Assembly (NCBI RefSeq): GCF_024171885.1
Contig: NZ_JAMTCP010000032.1
Span: 1-64,000 of the forward strand
Reading direction: 5' to 3'
Source of the DNA: Streptoalloteichus tenebrarius
GTDB lineage: Bacteria; Actinomycetota; Actinomycetes; Mycobacteriales; Pseudonocardiaceae
DNA length: 64,000 bases
The notes beneath the pieces are model-generated. The model was not told where the DNA came from and did not search any database. It saw only the letters and a program-made list of their open reading frames with translations. Both the position numbers and the translations under genes were made by a program. This document shows positions 9,003 to 17,892 of the stretch, in pieces; position 1 is the first letter of the stretch; every line of letters starts with the position of its first letter.

Positions 9003-9359
9003 GTGACGACTGAGGCGGACAGGGCGGCGCGGGCGGTGGGGCGCGCGTCGGGCTCCGGGCTCGGGGAGCTGCTCCTGGGGGCGGCGCTGGGTGTCCTCGT
9101 CGCGGGGCTGCTGGAGGCGCTGGTCCTGAGCGCGCTCACCGGGCGGCTCGCGTCGGCGCTGGGTCAGGAGGACCTGCGCCAGTTGAGCCTGCGGTGGGGC
9201 GACGCGGAGTTGCGGTACGGCGGGCCGCTGGTCGCCGTGCTGGACCTGGTCCTGTTCTCGCTGGTGACGCTCGGGACCATCCGCGTGGTGCGCGGGGCCG
9301 CCGGCGCGCTGTCCGGTGCTGCCGGCAGCGCGACGGAGGCCGGCCCGCCAGGGGCCTGA
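9003..9359 (+). CDS. Small two-helix membrane protein, MscL-like topology
   Basis: A 118-residue protein with two hydrophobic segments: about residues 20-48 (GELLLGAALGVLVAGLLEAL) and about 76-100 (VAVLDLVLFSLVTLGTIRVV). Between them, DAELRYGGPLVAVLDLVLF resembles the periplasmic loop and second helix of large-conductance mechanosensitive channels, where a similar (Y/W)G..L...I.F pattern is seen, and the overall length fits. The cytoplasmic tail is short. The GTG at 9003 has GGGAG 5 bases upstream; longer alternatives begin near 8970. The MscL assignment is inference from pattern only and could be wrong. Confidence 0.6.
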   Translation: MTTEADRAARAVGRASGSGLGELLLGAALGVLVAGLLEALVLSALTGRLASALGQEDLRQLSLRWGDAELRYGGPLVAVLDLVLFSLVTLGTIRVVRGAAGALSGAAGSATEAGPPGA

Positions 9360-9414
9360 TCCCGAACCCCCGCCAGGGACCTGATCCCGAACCGGAGAAC
9401 CGCCGGGAACGGGA

Positions 9415-9459
9415 AACGGGTGGGCGGCACGCTCGACGCGAGCGGGCCGCCCACCCGTT
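9415..9459. terminator. Bidirectional terminator
   Basis: A 14-bp perfect stem (9415-9428, 9446-9459) with a nested smaller hairpin (CGCTCG/CGAGCG) in its loop, between the convergent MscL-like and ribbon-helix-helix genes. Just before it, a segment of about 20 bases around CCTGATCCCGAACC is duplicated in tandem (near 9350 and 9375). Confidence 0.75.
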
Positions 9460-9472
9460 CGCTCGCCCCGCC

Positions 9473-9706
9473 TCAGGGCGGGGCATCGGGCTCGGGAGGA
9501 TCCGGGTCCTGGGGGCGCTTGCGGGGCCGGCCCCGGCGGGGCGGGCGACCGGCGTCGGCCGGGAGCCGGCCCGCCTCCGCCAGTGCCCGGCGCAGCAGGA
9601 ACTCGACCTGGGCGTTGGTGCTCCTCAGCTCGTCCGCCGCCCAGCGGGCCAACGCGTCGTGGACCGCCGGGTCCAGGCGGAGCAGGAAGCTCTTGCGCTC
9701 GACCAC
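9473..9706 (-). CDS. Ribbon-helix-helix DNA-binding protein
   Basis: A 77-residue protein with an N-terminal Arc/MetJ-type fold: beta strand KSFLLRLD, helix PAVHDALARWAADEL, turn RSTNAQV and helix EFLLRRALAEAG. The last 30 residues are Pro/Arg/Asp-rich and probably disordered. It starts 7 bases after the SPFH stop codon, so it is the second gene of that operon. Such proteins repress transcription as dimers. The palindrome at 10671-10686 upstream of its own operon is a natural candidate operator, though that is inference. Confidence 0.8.
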   Translation of the reverse strand: MVERKSFLLRLDPAVHDALARWAADELRSTNAQVEFLLRRALAEAGRLPADAGRPPRRGRPRKRPQDPDPPEPDAPP

Positions 9707-9713
9707 GCCGACG

Positions 9714-10619
9714 TCAGTGGTAGAGGGACCCCGTGTTGACCACCGGCTGCGTCGACCGGTCGCCGCACAGGACCACGAGCAGGTTGCTCACCATCGCCGC
9801 CTTCCGCTCCTCGTCCAGGTCCACGACGTCGCGCTCGGCCAGGCGGTCGAGCGCCATCTCGACCATGCCCACCGCGCCCTCGACGATGCGCGCCCTCGCC
9901 GCCACCACCGCGCTGGCCTGCTGGCGCTGCAACATCACCTGCGCGATCTCGGGAGCGTAGGCCAGGTGCGTGATCCGCGACTCGATCACCCGCACGCCCG
10001 CGGCCGCGACCCGGTCGGCGATCTCGGCGGACAGCCGCTCGGTGATCTCCACGGCGTTCTCCCGCAGCGACAGGTCGTCGGCGCCGTGGGCGTCGTAGGG
10101 GTAGCTGTTGGCGATGTGCCGCACCGCGGTCTCGGTCTGCACCTGGACGAAGGTCACGAAGTCGTCCACGTCGAAGACGGCCTGGGCGGTGTCCTCCACC
10201 TGCCAGACGACCACCGCCGCGATCTCGATCGGGTTGCCGTCGGCGTCGTTGACCTTCAGCACCGCGCTCTCGTGGTTGCGGATCCTGGTCGAGACGGACT
10301 TCCTGGTGGTCAGCGGGTTCACCCAGTACAGCCCGGCCCTGCGCAGGGTGCCGACGTAGCGGCCGAGGAACTGGAGGACCTTGGCCTGGCCGGGGGAGAC
10401 CGTGACCAGGCCGCGCAGGGTGATCAGTCCGGCGAGGACCAGCAGCACGGTGAGGACCGCCGCGATCTCCTCCGGTTGGATCACCGTGCCCGCGACCGGC
10501 CCGCCGAGCACCATCGCGAGCCCGAGCCCGCCGCCGACCAGGCCGTTCGGCGCGAACGCCGGCCGCTCCCGCACCGCGTCGCGGTCCGGTGCGGCCACGC
10601 CCGCCCTCGTGTCCGTCAT
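9714..10619 (-). CDS. SPFH/band 7 (slipin-like) membrane protein
   Basis: A 301-residue stomatin/prohibitin-like protein. After a hydrophobic N-terminal hairpin (about residues 22-70, [20 protein letters not shown]) it carries the SPFH domain ([20 protein letters not shown] ... [17 protein letters not shown] ... [20 protein letters not shown]), followed by a coiled-coil-like Ala/Arg/Gln-rich part ([20 protein letters not shown]). These proteins organise membrane microdomains. First gene of a two-gene operon with the ribbon-helix-helix protein and divergent from an ABC exporter. Confidence 0.92.
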   Translation of the reverse strand: MTDTRAGVAAPDRDAVRERPAFAPNGLVGGGLGLAMVLGGPVAGTVIQPEEIAAVLTVLLVLAGLITLRGLVTVSPGQAKVLQFLGRYVGTLRRAGLYWVNPLTTRKSVSTRIRNHESAVLKVNDADGNPIEIAAVVVWQVEDTAQAVFDVDDFVTFVQVQTETAVRHIANSYPYDAHGADDLSLRENAVEITERLSAEIADRVAAAGVRVIESRITHLAYAPEIAQVMLQRQQASAVVAARARIVEGAVGMVEMALDRLAERDVVDLDEERKAAMVSNLLVVLCGDRSTQPVVNTGSLYH

Positions 10620-10670
10620 CGCCCTCGTCCTCCTCGCTCCGGGTGGTCCGTCGTTGCCCGACCACCTAGC

Positions 10671-10686
10671 AAAGTGATATCACTTT
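10671..10686. promoter_or_regulatory. Perfect 16-bp palindrome AAAGTGATATCACTTT
   Basis: An AT-rich, perfectly symmetric site in a very GC-rich background, placed between the divergent SPFH operon (start 10619) and ABC exporter (start 10733). It is followed by a short T run. This is an operator-like site that could control either or both operons. Confidence 0.8.
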
Positions 10687-10732
10687 TTTCGCCGGGCGGC
10701 GAGGGCGTCGACCGGTGACGAGGGGAGGACGC

Positions 10733-11608
10733 GTGGACGTGACGCGGGAGGGACCCGTGCCGGCGGACTTCGCGGCGGGCACCACGGGCACCACGGGCAC
10801 GGCGGGCGCCGTGGCGCCGGAGGCGGGACGGGGCCGCGGCGAACGCGGCGGGAGCACCCCGGCGCTGCACCTGTCCGGCCTGGTCAAGGCGTTCGACGGC
10901 CGGACGGCGGTGGACCGCGTGACGCTGTCCGTGCCGAGGGGGTCGTTCTTCGGGCTGGTCGGGCCGAACGGCGCGGGCAAGACCACGACGTTGTCGATGG
11001 CGGTCGGCCTGCTGCGCCCGGACGCCGGGCGCGCCCACATCCTGGGCGTGGACGTGTGGGAGGACCCGGCGCGGGCCAAGGAGCTGGTCGGGGTCCTGCC
11101 GGACGGCATGGCCCTGCCGGAGCGGCTGACCGGGCGCGAGCTGCTCACCTACATGGGACTGCTGCGCGGCCTGCCGGCCGACACCGTCGTCCGCAGGGTC
11201 GAGGAGCTGCTCGCCGTGCTGGAGCTGGCCGACGCCGAGCGCACGCTCGTGGTCGACTACTCGGCGGGCATGCGCAAGAAGATCGGGCTGGCCACGGCGT
11301 TGCTGCACGCGCCGAGGCTGCTCGTGCTCGACGAGCCCTTCGAGGCGGTCGACCCGGTCTCCGCCACGACCATCCGCACGATCCTGCGGCGGTTCGTGGA
11401 CGCCGGCGGCGCGGTCGTGCTCTCCAGCCACGTCATGACGCTGGTCGAGCAGATGTGCGACCACGTGGCGGTGATCGCCGCCGGCCGGGTGGCGGCCAGC
11501 GGCCCGCTGGAGCTGGTGCGGGGCACCGGGAGCCTGGAGGAGGCGTTCGTCCACCTCGTCGGCGGTCGGACCGGGGGCGCGGAGGGGTTGTCGTGGTTGG
11601 CGTCCTGA
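10733..11608 (+). CDS. ABC transporter ATP-binding protein
   Basis: A 291-residue ABC ATPase of the ABC-2/multidrug exporter class. After a low-complexity Gly/Thr/Ala tail (residues 1-40) it has Walker A GPNGAGKTTT, signature YSAGMRKKIGLATALL (a common exporter variant of LSGGQ), Walker B RLLVLDEPFEAVDP and switch histidine SSHVMTLVEQ. It powers the permease encoded next, whose start overlaps its end by 16 bases. GTG 10733 is chosen because GGGGAGG lies 4 bases upstream; another GTG at 10715 would add six residues. Confidence 0.9.
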   Translation: MDVTREGPVPADFAAGTTGTTGTAGAVAPEAGRGRGERGGSTPALHLSGLVKAFDGRTAVDRVTLSVPRGSFFGLVGPNGAGKTTTLSMAVGLLRPDAGRAHILGVDVWEDPARAKELVGVLPDGMALPERLTGRELLTYMGLLRGLPADTVVRRVEELLAVLELADAERTLVVDYSAGMRKKIGLATALLHAPRLLVLDEPFEAVDPVSATTIRTILRRFVDAGGAVVLSSHVMTLVEQMCDHVAVIAAGRVAASGPLELVRGTGSLEEAFVHLVGGRTGGAEGLSWLAS

Positions 11609-13209
11609 TCCGCATGCGCCTGCGCCTGCTGCGGCACTCGCTGCGGGGGGCGACCAGGGCGGGGCCGTTCGTGGTCGGCGCGCTCTTCGGGGTCGGGGGC
11701 GGCCTGTTCACCGCGTTCGCGCTGGCCGTCGGCCTGCCGGGCGTCCCGGCCGAGGACCAGCTCACGATCGGCACCGACGTGGCCGCCGCGCTGCTCGGGG
11801 TCTGGACGCTGGGCTGGGTCGCCGGTCCGGTGGTCGTCGCCGGCAGCGACGAGACCCTGCAACCCGAGCACTTCCGGCTGCTGCCGGTCGGCCCGCGTCG
11901 GCTGGCCTCCGGGCTGCTGGTCTCCGCCGCCGTCGGCGTGCCGCCCCTGGTGAGCCTGGTCGCCTTCTCCGGCCTGGCGGTGCGGGGTGCGACGCTCGGC
12001 GTCGGACCGTTCCTGGTCGCCCTGGTGGGCGTGCCGTTGCAGCTCGCGTTGGTGGTGGCGTTGTCCCGCGTGGTGGTCGGCGCGCTGGGGGCGGTCCTGC
12101 GTTCGCGGCGCGGCCGCGACCTCGGGGTGCTGTTGGCCACGGGCGCGGCCCTGATGATCGCGCCGGCCCAGTACGCGTTCAGCGCGCTCGCCCCGATCCT
12201 CGTCGAGCGCCGCTCACCGGGTTTCGTCACCGTGTTGCGGGCGCTGCCGTCCGGCTGGGCGCCGGTGGCCGTGGAGGCCGCCGCCCGGTCGAACTGGCTG
12301 CTCGCCGTCGGCGCGCTCGTCGGTCTGGCGCTGCTCGTCGCGCTGCTCGCGTGGGCGTGGTCGGTGCTGCTGGTGCGACGGATGACCACACCGCCGTCGG
12401 CGAGCACGCCGACGCGGGCGGGACGGGCCGGCCGCGCCGGGCGGTCCCTGTCGGCGCTGGTGCCGGCGACGCCCGTGGGCGCGGTCGCCGTCAAGGAGGT
12501 GCGGACCTGGTGGCGGGACACCCGGCGCCGGTCCGTCCTGATCCCGGGGCTGGTGCTCGGGCTGGTCCTGCCGGTCCTGCCGGCGGTGCTCGGGGACGAC
12601 CGGGGCCTCGGCGGGTTCGGGATGCTCGCCTACGGTCCGCTGTTGGTCATCCTGCTGTCCTGCATGAACTCCGGGAACCTCTACGGCTTCGACGGCACGG
12701 CCCTGTGGCACACGCTCGTGCAGCCCGACGGTGTGCGGGCCGACGTGCGGGGCCGCCAGCTCGGGTGGCTGGCCTACGTCGCGCCGGTGGCGGTGGTGGC
12801 CTCGCTCGCGCTGCCCGCGCTGACCGGCAGGACCGACGCCTACCCGTGGCTGCTGTCCCTGGTTCCCGCCCTGCTCGGCGGCGCCTCCGGTGTGGTCATG
12901 GTGCTGTCGGTGTTCGCCGCCTACCCGGTCCCCACGCAGCGGTCCAACCCGTTCGCCGCCGGGGGCATGCCGGGCTGCTCCAAGGGGCTGCTCCAGATCG
13001 TGATCAGCCTGTTGTTGCTGGTCGTGGCGCTGCCGGAGATCGCGCTCGTGCTGGCGGGCACCCTCGTCGACTCCGCCGTGCTCGGGTGGGCGGCGGTGCC
13101 GGTCGGCGTCGGTGTCGGCCTGCTGACCGGGTGGGGCTTCGGGCGGGTCGCGATCCGGCGCCTGGAGGAGCGCGGACCCGAGCTGTTGGCGACCGTGCGG
13201 TCCCGCTGA
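11593..13209 (+). CDS. ABC exporter permease
   Basis: A 538-residue integral membrane protein with about 12 hydrophobic segments arranged as two similar halves joined near residue 270 by a basic linker (TRAGRAGRAGRS). The sequence ELLQ-type motif at the front of many ABC-2 permeases is replaced by RMRLRLLRHSLRG. Conserved features include ETLQPEHFRLLPVGPRRLA and PVGAVAVKEVRTWWRDTRRR, both typical of actinobacterial two-half ABC-2 permeases. GTG 11593 has GGAGGGG 5 bases upstream and overlaps the ATPase gene, implying translational coupling. Substrate unknown. Confidence 0.85.
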   Translation: MVGVLIRMRLRLLRHSLRGATRAGPFVVGALFGVGGGLFTAFALAVGLPGVPAEDQLTIGTDVAAALLGVWTLGWVAGPVVVAGSDETLQPEHFRLLPVGPRRLASGLLVSAAVGVPPLVSLVAFSGLAVRGATLGVGPFLVALVGVPLQLALVVALSRVVVGALGAVLRSRRGRDLGVLLATGAALMIAPAQYAFSALAPILVERRSPGFVTVLRALPSGWAPVAVEAAARSNWLLAVGALVGLALLVALLAWAWSVLLVRRMTTPPSASTPTRAGRAGRAGRSLSALVPATPVGAVAVKEVRTWWRDTRRRSVLIPGLVLGLVLPVLPAVLGDDRGLGGFGMLAYGPLLVILLSCMNSGNLYGFDGTALWHTLVQPDGVRADVRGRQLGWLAYVAPVAVVASLALPALTGRTDAYPWLLSLVPALLGGASGVVMVLSVFAAYPVPTQRSNPFAAGGMPGCSKGLLQIVISLLLLVVALPEIALVLAGTLVDSAVLGWAAVPVGVGVGLLTGWGFGRVAIRRLEERGPELLATVRSR

Positions 13210-13235
13210 CCGCCGGCGGGCCGACGGCCCGCGTC

Positions 13236-13277
13236 GGAGACGGTGTGACGCGGCCATCCCGCCGTCACGCCGTCTCC
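13236..13277 (+). terminator. Terminator of the ABC operon
   Basis: A 15-bp inverted repeat with one mismatch (13236-13250, 13263-13277) 27 bases after the permease stop. It lies directly upstream of the guanidine-I riboswitch and separates the two units. Confidence 0.7.
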
Positions 13278-13299
13278 GGCGTTAGGGTGATGATCGACA

Positions 13300-13428
13300 G
13301 CGCCTAGGGTTCCGCTCCCGCCCGCCACGAGCCCCCACAACCAGGGCCGGGAGGACTGGACCGAGCGGCGCCACCGGCCGCCACGGGCGGCGGCCGGCCA
13401 TCTGACGGGACCAAAAGCCTGGAGGAAC
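13300..13428 (+). promoter_or_regulatory. Guanidine-I (ykkC) riboswitch
   Basis: The leader shows the conserved ykkC blocks in order: GCGCCTAGGGTTCCGC (13300-13315), GGACTGGACCGAGCGGC (about 13352-13368), a GC hairpin, then ACGGGACCAAAAGCCTGGAG (13405-13424). These are the nearly invariant segments CUAGGGUUCCG, CUGGUCCGAG and ACGGGA.AAAAGCCcGG of the guanidine-I class, with G+C-rich variable stems. It ends about 40 bases before the EamA transporter start, so free guanidinium should raise expression of the transporter. Confirmation of the exact subtype needs a covariance-model search. Confidence 0.88.
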
Positions 13429-13469
13429 CCGGCCGCCGCGTGCCCACGCGGGGCCAGAGGGGTTTCGCG

Positions 13470-14351
13470 ATGGGTCCCGTCGCCGTCTCGTTGGTGGTGC
13501 TCGCCGCCGTCGCCCACGCCGCGTGGAACCTGTTCGCCAAGCGGGCGGCCGGGGTGAAGGGACTGCCCTTCACCTGGCTCATCTGCCTGGTGAGCGCGGT
13601 GTTGCTGCTGCCGTTCGCGGTCGTCGCCGTCGTCGTGGGCGACGGGCTGGCCGGCGCGCGGCTGGGCTGGGAGGCGGTGGCGGCGGTCGTCGCGACCGGC
13701 GTGCTGCACATCGGCTACTCGCTGCTGCTGCAACACGGCTACGCGGTCGGCGACATGTCGGTCGTCTACCCGCTCGCGAGGGGCACCGGGCCGCTGCTCG
13801 CGGTGACCGCGAGCGTGCTCCTGTTCGACGAACGGCCCGGCCCGCTCGGCCTGCTCGGCGCGGTGGCGGTCGTCCTCGGCGTCCTGGTCATCGGGTCGGG
13901 CACGGGGGCCGCCGTCGGCGGCCGGCGTCGACTGCTGGGCGCGGGCTACGGCCTGCTGACCGGAGTGATGATCGCCGGCTACACGCTGTGGGACGCGCAC
14001 GCCGTGACCACGCTCGCCCTCTCCCCGTTGATCTACTACTGCGGCGACAACCTCGTGCGCGTGCTGCTGCTGACGCCGTGGGCGCTGCGCGACCGGCCCG
14101 CCGTCGTCGACGTCTGGCGCCGGCACCGCGTCGCGATCCTCATGATCGCCGTGCTGTCGACGCTCGCCTACGGCCTCGTGCTGTTCGCGATGCGGCTCGC
14201 GCCGGTCAGCCTGGTCGCGCCGGCCCGGGAGCTGAGCATCGTGATGAGCGCCCTGGTCGCGTGGAAGCTGCTGGGCGAGCCGCAGCCCGGCCGGCGCCTG
14301 GGCGGCGCCCTGGTCGTGCTGGTCGGCGTCGCCATGCTGGCCGCCGCGTGA
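13470..14351 (+). CDS. EamA/DMT family transporter under guanidine-I riboswitch
   Basis: A 293-residue drug/metabolite transporter with ten predicted helices and two EamA halves (residues about 5-145 and 150-290; HAAWNLFAKRAAGVKGLPF and later SLVAPARELSIVMSALVAWK are typical). The ATG at 13470 follows AGAGGGG; the upstream in-frame ATG at 13440 is less likely. Because the mRNA leader is a guanidine-I riboswitch, the likely substrate is guanidinium or a related compound, exported to detoxify it. Known guanidinium exporters are mostly SMR proteins (Gdx), so an EamA protein in this role would be less usual. Confidence 0.88.
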   Translation: MGPVAVSLVVLAAVAHAAWNLFAKRAAGVKGLPFTWLICLVSAVLLLPFAVVAVVVGDGLAGARLGWEAVAAVVATGVLHIGYSLLLQHGYAVGDMSVVYPLARGTGPLLAVTASVLLFDERPGPLGLLGAVAVVLGVLVIGSGTGAAVGGRRRLLGAGYGLLTGVMIAGYTLWDAHAVTTLALSPLIYYCGDNLVRVLLLTPWALRDRPAVVDVWRRHRVAILMIAVLSTLAYGLVLFAMRLAPVSLVAPARELSIVMSALVAWKLLGEPQPGRRLGGALVVLVGVAMLAAA

Positions 14352-14411
14352 GCGGGAGCCGGGCGAGGCGAGGGGTAGCCGGGCGAGGGGAGGTGGGCGC
14401 GCGGGGGCGGG

Positions 14412-15020
14412 TCAGCGGCGACGCGCGGTGAGGTCGACGGCCGGGCCCCATGCGGTGGCGCCCGGCCGCTCCCGCACCACCACCTCGGCCAGGCCCGCGG
14501 CCTCGACGTCGGCCCGCAGCCGCTCCGCGGTCAGCCCCTGGGCGTCCAGCGCCGTCCGGTGCATCGACAACACCAGGAGCCCGCCCGGCCGCAGCACCCG
14601 GCGCAGCTCGGCCAGCCCGGCCGCCCGGTCCGACCAGAACACCACGTTGTTCACGCTCAGCACGACGTCGACCGAGGCGTCGGCCGCCCCGGTGTCCTCC
14701 GCCGTGCCGCGCCGCAGCTCCACCCGGCCCGTCCTGATCAGGTCGGCGCACCGCTGGCGGCAGCGGTCCAGCATCTCCTCGGAGGGGTCCACGCCGACGA
14801 CGTGCCCCCGGTTGGCCACCCGCGCGGCCTCGGCGAGCCCCACCCCGGGGCCCGGCCCGACCACCAGCACGGAGTCGGTGGGCCGGAGCGCGGCCAGGGC
14901 CACCAGGTGCCGCTCGCTCCTGGCGTTGGACCGCGCCATCAGCGCGCCGCCGAGCCGGCCCGGCAGGCCCCTCGGGTGGCCGAAGAAGGGGTCGAGGACC
15001 CGCAGCACCACATCCCGCAT
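14412..15020 (-). CDS. Class I SAM-dependent methyltransferase
   Basis: A 202-residue methyltransferase of the UbiE/type 11 group. Motif I is VLVVGPGPGVGLAEAARVA (about residues 48-66), the acidic loop is GVDPSEEMLDRC, and the post-motif LSVNNVVFWSDRAAGLAELR with RVLRPGGLLVLSMH completes the Rossmann fold. The substrate is not evident. The start ATG at 15020 opens on RDVVLRVLDPFFGHPRGLPG, a conserved N-terminus. It is divergent from lepA. Confidence 0.88.
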   Translation of the reverse strand: MRDVVLRVLDPFFGHPRGLPGRLGGALMARSNARSERHLVALAALRPTDSVLVVGPGPGVGLAEAARVANRGHVVGVDPSEEMLDRCRQRCADLIRTGRVELRRGTAEDTGAADASVDVVLSVNNVVFWSDRAAGLAELRRVLRPGGLLVLSMHRTALDAQGLTAERLRADVEAAGLAEVVVRERPGATAWGPAVDLTARRR

Positions 15021-15140
15021 GGACCCATCGCAGCACCCCCGGCGGACGGGCACATCGGGGAAGCCCCGGATACGTGTGCGTCGCCGCCCCGAACTCGTGG
15101 GACGATGAGTCGTCACCCATTCGCTTGCGAGGGACCCTGA

Positions 15141-17003
15141 GTGAGCACGTTCGCCGACACCACGTTCACGCCGCCGGAGCGCATCCGGAACTTCTGCATC
15201 ATCGCGCACATCGACCACGGCAAGTCGACGCTGGCCGACCGGATGTTGCAGCTCACCGGCGTGGTCGATGAGCGCGCCATGCGCGCGCAGTACCTCGACC
15301 GGATGGACATCGAGCGGGAACGCGGCATCACGATCAAGGCCCAGAACGTCCGGCTGCCGTGGGTGGCCAGGGACGAGTCGGGCAGTGATGTGGAGTACGT
15401 GCTGCACCTGATCGACACGCCGGGCCACGTCGACTTCACCTACGAGGTGTCCCGGTCGCTGGCCGCGTGCGAGGGCGCGATCCTGCTGGTCGACGCCGCG
15501 CAGGGCATCGAGGCGCAGACGCTGGCCAACCTGTACCTGGCGATGGAGAACGACCTGACCATCGTCCCGGTGCTCAACAAGATCGACCTGCCCGCCGCCG
15601 ACCCGGACAAGTACGCCGCCGAGCTGGCGCACATCATCGGCTGCGACCCGGACGACGTGCTGCGGGTGTCCGCCAAGACCGGCGTGGGCGTGCGCGAGCT
15701 GCTCGACGAGGTCGTGCGCCAGGTGCCGCCGCCCACCGGCGACGCCGAGGCCCCGGCCCGGGCGATGATCTTCGACTCGGTGTACGACACCTACCGGGGC
15801 GTCATCACCTACATCCGGGTGGTCGACGGCCGGATCACCCCGCGCGAGCGGATCAAGATGATGTCCACCGGCGCCACGCACGAGCTGCTGGAGGTCGGCA
15901 TCATCTCGCCGGAGCCCAAGCCGTGCGACGGCCTGGGCGTCGGCGAGGTGGGCTACCTGATCACCGGCGTGAAGGACGTGCGCCAGTCCAGGGTCGGCGA
16001 CACCGTGACCGCCGAGCGCAAGGGCGCGACCGAGCCGCTGGGCGGCTACCGCGACCCCAAGCCGATGGTCTACGCGGGCCTGTACCCCGTGGACGGCTCC
16101 GACTACCCGGAGCTGCGCGAGGCGCTGGACAAGCTGCGGCTCAACGACGCCGCGCTGACCTACGAGCCGGAGACCTCGGCCGCGTTGGGCTTCGGCTTCC
16201 GCTGCGGTTTCCTCGGCCTGCTCCACCTGGAGATCACCAGGGACCGCCTGGAGCGGGAGTTCGGGCTCGACCTGATCTCCACCGCGCCGAACGTGGTCTA
16301 CCGCGTGGTGATGGACGACGGCACGGACCTGGTCGTGACCAACCCGTCGGACTGGCCGGAGGGCAAGATCGGCGAGGTGCACGAGCCGATCGTCAGGTGC
16401 ACCATCATCGCGCCGTCCGACTTCGTCGGCGCGATCATGGAGCTGTGCCAGAGCCGGCGCGGCCAGCTCGGCGGCATGGACTACCTGTCCGAGGACCGCG
16501 TGGAGCTGCGGTACACCATGCCCCTCGCGGAGATCATCTTCGACTTCTTCGACGCGCTGAAGTCGCGCACCCGCGGCTACGCCTCCCTGGACTACGAGGA
16601 GGCGGGCACCCAGACCGCGAACCTGGTCAAGGTCGACATCCTGCTCCAGGGCGAGGCGGTGGACGCGTTCAGTGCGATCGTGCACCGCGACAGCGCCTAC
16701 GCCTACGGCACCAAGATGGCCAGCAAGCTGCGCGAGCTGATCCCCCGGCAGCAGTTCGAGGTGCCAATCCAGGCGGCCATCGGCTCCAGGGTCATCGCCA
16801 GGGAGACCATCCGCGCGCTGCGCAAGGACGTCCTCGCCAAGTGCTACGGCGGTGACATCTCGCGGAAGCGCAAGCTGCTGGAGAAGCAGAAGGAAGGCAA
16901 GAAGCGGATGAAGACGATCGGCCGTGTCGAGGTGCCGCAGGAGGCGTTCGTCGCCGCCCTGTCCACCGACGAGGCCGGCGACAAGGCCAAGGGCAAGAAG
17001 TAG
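15141..17003 (+). CDS. lepA: Elongation factor 4 (LepA)
   Basis: A 620-residue translational GTPase that back-translocates stalled ribosomes. G1 is [13 protein letters not shown]3 DTPGHVDF, G4 [10 protein letters not shown]. The LepA-specific C-terminal domain with [20 protein letters not shown] ends the protein. The GTG start at 15141 follows GAGGGACCCT. It lies in the same relative position as in other actinobacteria, downstream of holA and rpsT and upstream of hemW, but here separated from hemW by 32 kb of inserted genes. Confidence 0.97.
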   Translation: MSTFADTTFTPPERIRNFCIIAHIDHGKSTLADRMLQLTGVVDERAMRAQYLDRMDIERERGITIKAQNVRLPWVARDESGSDVEYVLHLIDTPGHVDFTYEVSRSLAACEGAILLVDAAQGIEAQTLANLYLAMENDLTIVPVLNKIDLPAADPDKYAAELAHIIGCDPDDVLRVSAKTGVGVRELLDEVVRQVPPPTGDAEAPARAMIFDSVYDTYRGVITYIRVVDGRITPRERIKMMSTGATHELLEVGIISPEPKPCDGLGVGEVGYLITGVKDVRQSRVGDTVTAERKGATEPLGGYRDPKPMVYAGLYPVDGSDYPELREALDKLRLNDAALTYEPETSAALGFGFRCGFLGLLHLEITRDRLEREFGLDLISTAPNVVYRVVMDDGTDLVVTNPSDWPEGKIGEVHEPIVRCTIIAPSDFVGAIMELCQSRRGQLGGMDYLSEDRVELRYTMPLAEIIFDFFDALKSRTRGYASLDYEEAGTQTANLVKVDILLQGEAVDAFSAIVHRDSAYAYGTKMASKLRELIPRQQFEVPIQAAIGSRVIARETIRALRKDVLAKCYGGDISRKRKLLEKQKEGKKRMKTIGRVEVPQEAFVAALSTDEAGDKAKGKK

Positions 17004-17005
17004 GT

Positions 17006-17069
17006 CGGTCCTTCGGGACCGCCCTCGGTCCGTCAGCGGCGGGTCGCTCCCTTCAGGGGGCGGCCCGCC
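17006..17069 (+). terminator. Two consecutive hairpins after lepA
   Basis: A 6-bp UUCG-tetraloop hairpin (CGGTCC-TTCG-GGACCG, 17006-17021) follows the lepA stop at once. A longer imperfect hairpin (17038-17069, GGCGGG/CCCGCC outer stem, TTCA loop) follows. Confidence 0.75.
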
Positions 17070-17192
17070 GTTCTCGTTCCGGGTCGCCGTCCGTTCCGGG
17101 GCGTCGTCCGTTCCGGGTCGTCGTCGCCGACGACGCATCGCCGCCGGGTACGCACACCGTCGTCGCTGGTGGGCCGGCTCCTCAGGCCGAGT

Positions 17193-17301
17193 GGCCAGAC
17201 CAGGTCAGGCCGGGCGGGTCAGGTCGAGCGGTCAGGCCAGACCAGGTCAGGCCGGGCGGGTCAGGTCGAGCGGTCAGGCCAGACCAGGTCAGGCCGGGCG
17301 G
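17193..17301. repeat. 42-bp tandem repeat, about 2.6 copies
   Basis: The unit begins GGCCAGACCAGGTCAGGCCG and recurs exactly at 17193, 17235 and 17277; the third copy breaks off near 17301. It lies between lepA and the TetR gene, ending at the TetR stop codon. The unit itself contains shorter repeats of GGTCAGG and GGTCAGGCC. Confidence 0.9.
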
Positions 17302-17874
17302 TCACGCCGGGCGGGTCAGGCGGCGGGCGGCGACGCGCACGGCCGCCCGGAGGCGTTCGCGCTGCTCGGGGCCGTCCGGGCCGAGCAGCATGCGCCGGAC
17401 CTGGGGGACGGCGTTCGGCCAGCCGACCAGGCCCAGCAGGAACAGGGTGAGCACGTCGGGCCCGAGCGCGTCGCCGCTCCTGCCGGCCCTGGCCATCGCG
17501 TCGACCTTGTCCTGGTAGTGGGCGGTGCGCTCGGGCTCGGAGGGCACGGGTCGGTCGCCGTACTCCAGCGCCTCCCACAGCAGCAGCCGGCTGACCTCCG
17601 GGTGCTGCGAGTGGTAGTCGAAGAGCCGGTCCACGTAGTCCTCGACGTCGTCGCCGTCGGGGGGCACCGAGTGGGCCAGCTCGCGGAGCGCGTGCTCCAG
17701 CACCGCGTTGAACAGCCCTTCCTTGTCGCCGAAGTACGCGTAGATGAGCTGCTTGTTCGCGTTGGCGGCGCGGGCGATGCGTTCGACGCGCGCGCCGGCG
17801 ATGCCGTGCGCGGCGAACTCGGCGGAGGCCGCCGCGAAGATCCGCGCCTTGGTGGCTTCGGCGTCCCTGGGCAC
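17302..17874 (-). CDS. TetR family transcriptional regulator
   Basis: A 190-residue repressor. The N-terminal helix-turn-helix (residues about 8-52: TKARIFAAASAEFAAHG ... RVERIARAANANKQLIYAYFGDKEGLF) is standard TetR. The C-terminal ligand domain resembles the TetR_C group with YHSQHPEVSRLLLWEALEYG. It is divergent from an NTF2-like/MFS operon, with TTGGTT/AACCAA inverted repeats in the 99-base gap, so it probably represses that operon and itself in response to a small molecule exported by the MFS protein. Confidence 0.92.
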   Translation of the reverse strand: MPRDAEATKARIFAAASAEFAAHGIAGARVERIARAANANKQLIYAYFGDKEGLFNAVLEHALRELAHSVPPDGDDVEDYVDRLFDYHSQHPEVSRLLLWEALEYGDRPVPSEPERTAHYQDKVDAMARAGRSGDALGPDVLTLFLLGLVGWPNAVPQVRRMLLGPDGPEQRERLRAAVRVAARRLTRPA

Positions 17875-17892
17875 GGCGTGATGCTAGTCGAC

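Noticed and set aside
13440-13469. Upstream ATG as start of the EamA gene
   Set aside because: It lies almost directly behind the riboswitch with a weak site; ATG 13470 follows AGAGGGG and starts at the first membrane helix.
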